NCBI RefSeq assembly: GCF_041146875.1
Contig: NZ_JBFRXP010000001.1
Location: forward strand, 62,001 to 126,000
Length of the DNA stretch: 64,000 nt
Origin: Igneacidithiobacillus sp041146875
GTDB taxonomy: Bacteria > Pseudomonadota > Gammaproteobacteria > Acidithiobacillales > Acidithiobacillaceae
Direction of reading: 5' to 3'
Shown: positions 57,514-64,000 of the stretch, piece by piece
How positions within the stretch are numbered: the first letter of the stretch is position 1
How the letters are laid out: each line of letters opens with the position of its first letter
Made by a program: the position numbers and the translations under genes
The notes under the pieces: model-generated
What the model was told of the DNA's origin: nothing
The model's database searches: none
The model's input: only the letters and a program-made list of their open reading frames with translations

Positions 57514-58737
57514 ATGGCAACTGAGAGCCTGCGCGATCGCGCCTTGGCCTACCACGCCGCGGCGCCAGCGGGGAAGGTGACGGTCGTTGCGTCCAAGCCT
57601 TGCGCCACCCAGGCGGACCTTACGCTAGCCTATACGCCAGGGGTTGCCGAGCCGGTGCGCGAAATCGCTGCCGACCCTGACAAGGCCTATGACTATACCG
57701 CCAAGGGCAACCTGGTGGCGGTAATCAGTAATGGCACGGCGGTGCTCGGCTTGGGCAAGGTGGGGCCGCTGGCGGGGAAACCCGTGATGGAAGGCAAGGC
57801 GGTGCTCTTTAAGCGCTTTGCTGATATCGATGCCTTCGACATCGAGGTCGAGGCACGTGATGCCGAGCATTTGATCGACGTAATCGCGGCCATTGCGCCC
57901 GGCTTTGGTGGTATCAACCTGGAAGATATTGCCGCACCAGACTGTTTTCAGGTGGAGCGCGCGCTTCAGGAACGCCTCGACATTCCGGTCTTCCACGACG
58001 ATCAGCATGGCACCGCGGTCATCGTCGCGGCGGCATTGCGCAATGCGCTGGAATTGCAGGACAAAGATCTCGCCACGGCGAAAGTCGCCATTGTCGGTGC
58101 TGGGGCTGCGGGCCTCGCCATTGCTGGTATCCTGAAGAAGTTTGGCGCCCAGCACTGCTACCTCAGCGATGTGCACGGGGTATTGCATCAAGGGCGGCAG
58201 GATTTGAGCGAGTGGCATCGTCCGCACGCTACCGCTCCGGAAGGCTGGACACTGGCAGAGATGTTGGCGGATGCGGATGTGGTCATTGGCGTTTCCGTTC
58301 GCGGTGCGATTCCCGTCGATTTACTCACTTCCCTCGCCCCGCGTCCGGTGATCTTCGCCTTGGCGAATCCTGACCCTGAGGTCGATCCCTGGCGTGCGCG
58401 CGAACTGCGTCCGGATGCCATTATCGCCACCGGGCGCTCGGATTTGCCCAATCAGGTCAATAATGCGTTAGGTTTTCCCTTCCTCTTCCGCGGCGCCCTG
58501 GATGTGCGGGCGAAGGCGATCAACGGCGAGATGCTGGTCGCCGCCGTGGAGGCGTTGGCCGGCCTGGCGCGCGCCGAGGCGCCAGACGAGCTGTATACGG
58601 CCTATGGTTTGACCCCAGGTAGCCTGCAGTTCGGGCCAGAATACATCATCCCCAAGCCTTTTGACCCGCGTTTGCGTAGCGTGGTGGCTGGTGCCGTGGC
58701 GCAAGCGGCACGGGATAGCGGCGTCGCACGTAAATAA
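57514..58737 (+). CDS. Malic enzyme (malate dehydrogenase, oxaloacetate-decarboxylating), short form
   Basis: A 407-residue enzyme turning malate into pyruvate and CO2 with NAD(P). LAYTPGVAEPVREIAADPDK, NGTAVLGLGKVGPLAGKPVM, IPVFHDDQHGTAVIVAAAL and VGAGAAGLAIAGILKKFG are family motifs. It lacks the phosphotransacetylase-like C-terminal domain of MaeB (about 760 residues). The gene starts 9 bp after rpmE. NAD versus NADP preference is not decided here. Confidence 0.94.
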   Translation: MATESLRDRALAYHAAAPAGKVTVVASKPCATQADLTLAYTPGVAEPVREIAADPDKAYDYTAKGNLVAVISNGTAVLGLGKVGPLAGKPVMEGKAVLFKRFADIDAFDIEVEARDAEHLIDVIAAIAPGFGGINLEDIAAPDCFQVERALQERLDIPVFHDDQHGTAVIVAAALRNALELQDKDLATAKVAIVGAGAAGLAIAGILKKFGAQHCYLSDVHGVLHQGRQDLSEWHRPHATAPEGWTLAEMLADADVVIGVSVRGAIPVDLLTSLAPRPVIFALANPDPEVDPWRARELRPDAIIATGRSDLPNQVNNALGFPFLFRGALDVRAKAINGEMLVAAVEALAGLARAEAPDELYTAYGLTPGSLQFGPEYIIPKPFDPRLRSVVAGAVAQAARDSGVARK

Positions 58738-58741
58738 CCCT

Positions 58742-59800
58742 ATGCGCATCGCGGATCTTGCGGTTTGCGATCTGCTGCGCATTGGCTCCGTTGCCTTTCT
58801 TCTCGGGATCTTTGTCTTCCTGCTTTGGCAGGTGATGGTGCCGTTTTTTGGCGTCCTCGCCTGGACCTCGATCATTGTCTATGTCACCTGGCCCTTACGG
58901 CGCTGGCTTTGTCGTCGTCTGCCACCCTGGCCCAGCGCTGTGCTGATGACCCTCTTTTTCTCGCTCGTATTCCTGCTGCCCTTTCTGTTTTTGAGTTTTC
59001 ATCTTTTTCATGAGATTCAAGCTGTGCTACAAAGCTGGAGTGCCGCCGATGCGCACTGGCAGCCGTTTGTAGAGCTGCAGAAAAGTGCCTGGTTTGCCAA
59101 GTTTTTGGGTGAGATTCCGGCGAGCTGGCGTGCCAATTTCCATGTGGGTGCCCTGAGCCCAGATTTGAATGCCTGGGCGGCGCGGGTGGGAGTCTTCGCC
59201 GGCGGGCTGGGAAAAGTGCTGGGCACCTTGGGCTTGATTTGGGTGAGCAGCCTGGTTTTTTACCGGCATGGCGAGACCTTCCTGCAGCAAGGGCAAGCGG
59301 TGCTGGGGAGCCTTTTGGGACCGCAGTTTCCGCAATATCTGCATACGGCGGGTAATACTTTGCGCGCGGTGGTCTACGGCATCTTCGCGACGGCAATTGC
59401 CCAGGGCCTGCTGGCCGGCTTGGGTTACTGGGTCAGCGGCATGCCAGCACCGGTTCTGCTTACCTTTCTCACCATGATTTTTTCCCTGATCCCCTTTGGT
59501 ACCCCGCTGGTTTGGGGTGCCGCTGGCCTCTGGTTGCTCTGGCAGGGGCATTATTATGCCGGGGTGGGGCTCTTGCTCTGGGGCGCCTTAGTGGTCAGCT
59601 GGGTCGACAATCTGATCCGCCCCTGGGTGATATCGGCCGCCGTGAATCTGCCATTTTTGCTGGTTATGTTTGGCGTGCTGGGCGGTATTCTTGCCTTTGG
59701 CTTCCTGGGGATTTTTCTCGGCCCGGTACTGCTCGCCGTGGCGCTCAACCTCTGGCAGCGCTACGTGCTGAGCCTGTCCGCCACGGCGCCCAGCGCCTAG
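58742..59800 (+). CDS. AI-2E (PerM/TqsA) family membrane transporter
   Basis: A 352-residue membrane protein with about eight helices in the AI-2E pattern. The N-terminal helical hairpin (FLLGIFVFLLWQVMVPFFGV) and a soluble region at about 95-150 are followed by FATAIAQGLLAGLGYWVSGM and LIPFGTPLVWGAAGLWLLWQ, then DNLIRPWVISAAVNLPFLLV. Reported substrates in the family range from AI-2 to Na+/H+ exchange; none can be assigned. ATG 58742 starts 4 bp after the malic enzyme stop; earlier codons lie inside that gene. Confidence 0.9.
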   Translation: MRIADLAVCDLLRIGSVAFLLGIFVFLLWQVMVPFFGVLAWTSIIVYVTWPLRRWLCRRLPPWPSAVLMTLFFSLVFLLPFLFLSFHLFHEIQAVLQSWSAADAHWQPFVELQKSAWFAKFLGEIPASWRANFHVGALSPDLNAWAARVGVFAGGLGKVLGTLGLIWVSSLVFYRHGETFLQQGQAVLGSLLGPQFPQYLHTAGNTLRAVVYGIFATAIAQGLLAGLGYWVSGMPAPVLLTFLTMIFSLIPFGTPLVWGAAGLWLLWQGHYYAGVGLLLWGALVVSWVDNLIRPWVISAAVNLPFLLVMFGVLGGILAFGFLGIFLGPVLLAVALNLWQRYVLSLSATAPSA

Positions 59801-59907
59801 GGTTGGCCGATAATTGTGGGCCGTGCCTTGGTCTTTCTGGTGCTGGGCCCTATACTACATAGATCAATATAGCAAGGCTCTGCGGGGCCCAACTTTCGAG
59901 GTGACCA

Positions 59908-61584
59908 ATGCGTTCCGACATGATCAAGAAGGGCTTTGAACGAGCCCCTCATCGCTCTTTGCTCAAGGCCTGTGGTGTGACCGACGCCGACATGAACAAG
60001 CCGTTCATTGGTGTGGCCAATTCCTATATCGACATCATTCCCGGCCACGTGCATTTGCAGGAATTTGGCAAGATCGTTAAGGAAGCGATTCGTGCGGCTG
60101 GCGGAATTCCTTTTGAATTCAATACTATTGGCGTCGATGATGGAATCATTATGGGGCACGATGGCATGCGCTATTCACTGCCCAGTCGCGAACTGATCGC
60201 GGACTCTATCGAAACCGTGGTGCAAGCCCATCACCTCGATGGCCTGGTTTGCATCCCCAACTGCGACAAGATCGTTCCTGGCATGATCATGGGTGCGCTG
60301 CGCTGCGACATCCCTACGGTCTTTGTCTCTGGCGGACCGATGGAGGCGGGTAAGCTCGACGACGGTACGCCGGTGGACCTGGTCACCGCCTTTGAAGCCG
60401 TGGGACAGTTCAAGCGTGGGCAAATCACCGAGCTGCGTCTGAAAGAGATCGAAGACAAGGCTTGTCCAACCTGTGGTTCTTGTTCTGGTATGTTTACTGC
60501 CAACAGCATGAATTGTCTGATGGAAGTCCTCGGGATTGCCTTGCCTGGCAATGGCACGGTTCTGGCGACCGCTAAGGAACGTCGGGATTTGGTGCGCGAG
60601 GCAGCGGTACGCATCATGGCCATCGTTCAGGCGGGTGGCCCAACCATGCGCCAATTGGTCGATTTCGAGGCCATCGACAATGCCTTCATCCTCGATATGG
60701 CCATGGGCGGATCGACCAATACCGTGTTGCATACTTTGGCCATCGCCCGCGAGTCTGGTGTCGATTACCCCCTGGCGCGCGTCAACGAGTTGGCACAAAG
60801 GGTGGCCTATCTCGCCAAGGTCTCTCCAGCGCTCTCTACCGTACATATTGAGGACATTGGGCGCGCGGGTGGTATTCCTGCAATTTTGCACGAGGTACAC
60901 AAGCGCAATGGCGAAGTGCTGCATCTGGATAAACCCACGGTCAGCGGGCGGAGCTTGCGCGACATTGTCGAGAGTGCGGAGGTGCGCGATAGCAAGATCA
61001 TTCACTTGGCCAGCGATCCTATCTCGCCGACGGGCGGCTTGCGCGCCGTATTTGGCAATCTTGCGCCGCAGGGTGGCATTGTGAAAATTGGTGCGGTGAT
61101 ACCGGCAATGCGCAAGTTTGCTGGACCGGCCAAGATCTTTGAGAGCATGGAAACGGCCGCGGAAGGGATTTTGGCAGGTGAGGTCGAGGCTGGGCAGGTG
61201 GTGGTGATTCGCTACGAAGGCCCCAAGGGCGGTCCCGGTATGCCGGAAATGCTTACGCCGACCGCTAACATCATGGGCATGGGCCTGGGGGAGAGCGTCG
61301 CGCTTATCACCGACGGGCGCTTCAGTGGGGCCACCCGTGGTGCCTGTATTGGTCATATCTCGCCCGAGGCGGCAGAAGGCGGGCCGATTGCCCTGCTTCG
61401 GGATGGGGACATCATCGAGCTGGACCTGGATGCTGGCGGTCTCCATGTACGCCTCAGCGACGAAGAGTTGGCCAGGCGCCGTGAGAGTTGGGTTCCCATT
61501 GAGAAGCCGCTGAAATCGCCGTGGTTGCGCCGCTACCGCAAGCTGGTGACCAATGCCGCCATGGGCGCCATTCTGGAGTCCTGA
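59908..61584 (+). CDS. ilvD: Dihydroxy-acid dehydratase
   Basis: A 558-residue iron-sulfur enzyme of valine, leucine and isoleucine synthesis. Cluster cysteines lie in CIPNCDKIVPGM and CPTCGSCSGMFTANSMNC. GRFSGATRGACIGHISPEAA is the C-terminal hallmark. The start MRSDMIKKGFERAPHRSLLK and length fit the IlvD group rather than Edd. GAGGTGACC lies before the ATG. An open frame of 423 codons on the opposite strand is a shadow. Confidence 0.96.
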   Translation: MRSDMIKKGFERAPHRSLLKACGVTDADMNKPFIGVANSYIDIIPGHVHLQEFGKIVKEAIRAAGGIPFEFNTIGVDDGIIMGHDGMRYSLPSRELIADSIETVVQAHHLDGLVCIPNCDKIVPGMIMGALRCDIPTVFVSGGPMEAGKLDDGTPVDLVTAFEAVGQFKRGQITELRLKEIEDKACPTCGSCSGMFTANSMNCLMEVLGIALPGNGTVLATAKERRDLVREAAVRIMAIVQAGGPTMRQLVDFEAIDNAFILDMAMGGSTNTVLHTLAIARESGVDYPLARVNELAQRVAYLAKVSPALSTVHIEDIGRAGGIPAILHEVHKRNGEVLHLDKPTVSGRSLRDIVESAEVRDSKIIHLASDPISPTGGLRAVFGNLAPQGGIVKIGAVIPAMRKFAGPAKIFESMETAAEGILAGEVEAGQVVVIRYEGPKGGPGMPEMLTPTANIMGMGLGESVALITDGRFSGATRGACIGHISPEAAEGGPIALLRDGDIIELDLDAGGLHVRLSDEELARRRESWVPIEKPLKSPWLRRYRKLVTNAAMGAILES

Positions 61585-61585
61585 T

Positions 61586-62548
61586 TTGGCTGAATCTTCT
61601 TTGCGTATCGGTGTCTATGTCGACGCCGAGAACGTGCGTTACAACGGCGGCTATTCCATGCGCTACGACGTCCTGCGCCGCTTTGCTGCGCGCGGTGACG
61701 GTCATATGGTCGGTCAGATCATTCGCCTCAATACCTATATGGCAGTAGATGGACAGCGCAATCGTGTGGATAGTGATTATCGCGATCGCATTCGCGCGTA
61801 TCAGCAAGCGGTGCGCGATTTAGGTTGGAAGATCATCGAAAAACCGGTGCGCTGGTTTACCGATGACGAGGGCAATGCGGTGGCGAAGGCCAATGCCGAT
61901 TTGGATTTGGCGGTGGATGTCATGCTGCAGTCGGAACGCCTCGACCAAGTGCTTCTGGTGACCGGCGATGGAGATTTTCTGCAGGTGGTGCGGGCCCTGC
62001 AAAATCGCGGCTGTCGGGTAGAGGTGCTGGGTTTTCGCAATGTCTCTTTGGACCTGCAACATGAGGCTGATGCCTTTTACTCCGGTTATCTCATCCCCGG
62101 ACTTTTGCCGGCGCGGGGCGATGGCAAGGTCGCCTGGGGCGAATTTGGCTCGCGGGTGCGTGGCATTTGCAGTCGCTGGGAGGCGGATCGCGGCTTCGGT
62201 TTTATCCGTTTTCAGCGGGAGGTCAGCGGGCACCTGTGGGTGACAGATACCCGTCAGGATGATTCCCCCTATAGTTCGGCCTTTGTGCATATCTCTGACC
62301 TACCGCGCGAACTCGACGTGGGCGACCTCCCGAGTCGCGACATCGTGCTCGAATTCGACCTCGAGCCCAGTGAAATGGAACGCGGCGGCTTTGTCGCCAA
62401 GCGCTGCATGGTAGTCTATCGCTACGACGGCAAGTACAACGCTGCCCCGCGCCTTGATCATCGCGAAATGGAGTTGCTACCGGCAGCCAGTAGCGCGGCC
62501 ACGGAAGAAGCAGAAGAAATCACCTCGGTGGAAGAGGCGGCTGAGTAG
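61586..62548 (+). CDS. NYN-domain (DUF88/LabA-like) protein fused to a cold-shock-type domain
   Basis: A 320-residue two-domain protein. The N-terminal NYN/PIN-like ribonuclease fold has acidic residues in VYVDAENVRYNGGYSMR, ANADLDLAVDVML and LLVTGDGDFLQVVRAL. From about residue 188, RVRGICSRWEADRGFGFIRF and SSAFVHISDLPREL form a cold-shock-like RNA-binding OB fold. The C-terminal tail is acidic. Start TTG 61586 is preferred: GGAG lies 8 nt before it, and it falls 1 nt after the ilvD stop. An RNA-processing role is inferred from the domains. Confidence 0.88.
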   Translation: MAESSLRIGVYVDAENVRYNGGYSMRYDVLRRFAARGDGHMVGQIIRLNTYMAVDGQRNRVDSDYRDRIRAYQQAVRDLGWKIIEKPVRWFTDDEGNAVAKANADLDLAVDVMLQSERLDQVLLVTGDGDFLQVVRALQNRGCRVEVLGFRNVSLDLQHEADAFYSGYLIPGLLPARGDGKVAWGEFGSRVRGICSRWEADRGFGFIRFQREVSGHLWVTDTRQDDSPYSSAFVHISDLPRELDVGDLPSRDIVLEFDLEPSEMERGGFVAKRCMVVYRYDGKYNAAPRLDHREMELLPAASSAATEEAEEITSVEEAAE

Positions 62549-62555
62549 TCGTAGC

Positions 62556-63869
62556 TCAGTTTTCCGGCAGACGGCGCAGAAAGATCCCACTGCGCCGCTG
62601 CAGGTTATACAGCGCTTGTTTCGGCATGGGCAGTTCCTTCAAGGTGCCACGGCGGAACGCGCGCTCAAGAAACCAATGACTGCTTTGAGTGCTGAGTACA
62701 AAGACGTCTTGCAAGCCTAGTTTGCGCGCGCTGGCAATCCCATAATCCAGAAGCTGTTCGCCCCGGCCCTCCTCGCGATACTGCTCATCCACCGCCAGGC
62801 AAGCAATTTCCGCCATCCCGTGCTCGGGATAGGGGTAGACGGCCACGCAGCCAATTACTTTGCCGTCGCGCTCCATAACGGTAAATTGCTCCACTTCGCG
62901 CTCCAGGCGCTCACGTCCACGGCGTACGAGAATTCCCGCTTCCTCCAGTGGACGGATCAGGGCCATGATTCCCGGAATATCGGCACGGGTTGCCACGCGC
63001 AGGTGTTCGAAGGGGTCGCGCGAGATCATCGTGCCCAGGCCGTCGCGGGTAAAGAGCTCGCGGAGTAGGGCGCCATCCTCTTGACGAGGGATCACGTGTA
63101 CCCGCTCGATGCCGGCACGACAGGCCCTTTCAGCACTGAGTAGATGCTCGCGGATCGCCTCCGGGAGAGGGTCTTGCAAAAGCGTTGGGATCTCGGAAAG
63201 CACGACCTGGCGCAATAGCTCGCCCTTGCTGTTGAATACCCCGGTAAAATCGGCATAAAAGATCAACTTGGCTGCTTTCAGGGCGATGGCCGTAGCCACG
63301 GCGATGTCCTCGGCGCGGATGTTGAACAGGGTGCCGGTAGGCGAGACGCCGATGGGGGAGAGCAATACCACCTCATCGGCGGCGAGATGACGATTGATGG
63401 CCTCGACGGCGACGCGCCGTACCTCACCGGTGTATTGATAGTCGACCCCGGCGAGAATGCCAATCGGCTGGGCGATGACGAAGTTGCCACTGCTTACCTG
63501 CAGGCCGGCATGGGCCATGGGCGAGTCCAGTCGTCCCTCAGAAAGCATGGCTTCTACCTGCAAACGGGCACCGCCAACCGCCGGGATCAAGCGCTCCATG
63601 ATCGCCTCTGCGGTGATGCGCCGGCCATCCACGCGCTCCGAGGTCAAGCCGTCGCGCGCCAGGGCCGCGTCGATTTGTGGACCGGCGCCATGCACCAGCA
63701 CTACATTGATCCCCAAACTATTCAGCAGGGCGATGTCCTGGGCGATATTCCAGAAATGACCATCGGCAATGACATCGCCACCAAAATTGATGACGAAGGT
63801 CTGCCCACGGAAACGATGGATGTAGGGCGACGATTCGCGAAAGTGGCGAACGAAGGCGTTCTTGGGCAT
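62556..63869 (-). CDS. argA: N-acetylglutamate synthase (amino-acid N-acetyltransferase)
   Basis: A 437-residue ArgA: kinase-like N-terminal domain (FVINFGGDVIADGHFWNIAQ, VLVHGAGPQIDAALARDGL) that binds arginine, and a C-terminal GNAT domain (MAEIACLAVDEQYREEGRGE with the acetyl-CoA loop). First step of arginine synthesis, normally feedback-inhibited. It converges on the NYN gene with 7 bp between stops. The start is ATG 63869, 8 bp after the stop of the BolA-type gene, so the two are probably co-transcribed. Confidence 0.95.
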   Translation of the reverse strand: MPKNAFVRHFRESSPYIHRFRGQTFVINFGGDVIADGHFWNIAQDIALLNSLGINVVLVHGAGPQIDAALARDGLTSERVDGRRITAEAIMERLIPAVGGARLQVEAMLSEGRLDSPMAHAGLQVSSGNFVIAQPIGILAGVDYQYTGEVRRVAVEAINRHLAADEVVLLSPIGVSPTGTLFNIRAEDIAVATAIALKAAKLIFYADFTGVFNSKGELLRQVVLSEIPTLLQDPLPEAIREHLLSAERACRAGIERVHVIPRQEDGALLRELFTRDGLGTMISRDPFEHLRVATRADIPGIMALIRPLEEAGILVRRGRERLEREVEQFTVMERDGKVIGCVAVYPYPEHGMAEIACLAVDEQYREEGRGEQLLDYGIASARKLGLQDVFVLSTQSSHWFLERAFRRGTLKELPMPKQALYNLQRRSGIFLRRLPEN

Positions 63870-63877
63870 GCAGTGCG

Positions 63878-64000
63878 TCAGGAGCTGAGGGGAATTGTGC
63901 GCTGTTGCGGACGTTTCTGTGCGCGTGCCTCGGCCTCTTCTGGCGTCAGCGTCTGCAGGGCAAAGGCATGGATACTCTCGCCGATGCCATCTACCGCGGC
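63878..64000 (-). CDS. BolA-family protein, C-terminal part (runs off the window)
   Basis: Forty codons at the window edge read AVDGIGESIHAFALQTLTPE and end RPQQRTIPLSS. The HAFALQTLTPEEAEAR stretch matches the C-terminus of BolA, including the conserved His that can ligate an iron-sulfur cluster with monothiol glutaredoxin. The 5' end is outside. BolA versus IbaG cannot be settled from this fragment. Confidence 0.72.
   Translation of the reverse strand, partial: AAVDGIGESIHAFALQTLTPEEAEARAQKRPQQRTIPLSS

Noticed and set aside
60175..61446. 423-codon open frame antisense to ilvD
   Set aside because: ilvD has all family motifs; the antisense frame is a codon-bias shadow with no recognisable domain.

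Overview
The window looks like chromosomal DNA of a Gram-negative proteobacterium with mid-to-high GC. It holds an RND-MFP-TolC efflux operon, Wzm/Wzt LPS export genes, BolA/ArgA and a trxA-rho pair. Housekeeping gene content and the load of toxin-antitoxin (TA) genes would fit Acidithiobacillia or a relative. That placement is inference from gene content only; no marker in the window settles it.

Layout. 0.2-12.9 kb: a membrane GGDEF-EAL protein, a tripartite efflux operon (minus strand), an aminotransferase, a Lon-N-domain protein, hemW, a stand-alone EncFtn-type ferritin-like gene, an RsuA-type pseudouridine synthase and tRNA-Arg(ACG). 13-44 kb: a broken-up surface-polysaccharide region. 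It carries a WbaP-type initiating transferase, a Wzx flippase with methyltransferase and GT2 (plus strand), and a long minus-strand operon wzm-wzt-manC-fkbM-[DUF4160-DUF2442]-triple GT4-gmd-rmd-GT4-GT4/GT2, then an O-antigen-ligase-type protein. gmd and rmd together predict GDP-D-rhamnose, and manC supplies GDP-mannose. The set resembles ABC-exported rhamnan/mannan O-antigens. Between these genes sit TA modules, gene remnants and one insertion sequence (IS1202/ISNCY type) with a 16-bp target duplication.

44.9-54.0 kb: an integrated element at the 3' half of tRNA-Arg(TCT). Three copies of a 47-48 bp tRNA-derived core occur, at 44945, 46242 and within the intact tRNA at 53955. The outer 1.3-kb segment holds mqsRA. 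The inner 7.7-kb segment holds a tyrosine integrase, higBA, an AlpA-like regulator, a P4-type primase and helicase encoded as two genes, three small genes, and about 1 kb of non-coding DNA full of TGTGAACGC-like iterons that looks like a replication origin. No capsid, terminase or conjugation genes are present.

54.1-64 kb: conserved core, with tRNA-Ser(GCT), galE, trxA-rho, rpmE, malic enzyme, an AI-2E-type permease, ilvD, a NYN-plus-cold-shock fusion, argA and the 3' end of a bolA-type gene.

Most notable: the tRNA-Arg element with its iteron field and split alpha protein; an FkbM methyltransferase carrying a 14-residue tandem-repeat coiled coil next to Wzt/Wzm, a possible chain-length ruler; an orphan EncFtn; and about ten TA-type loci in 34 kb.
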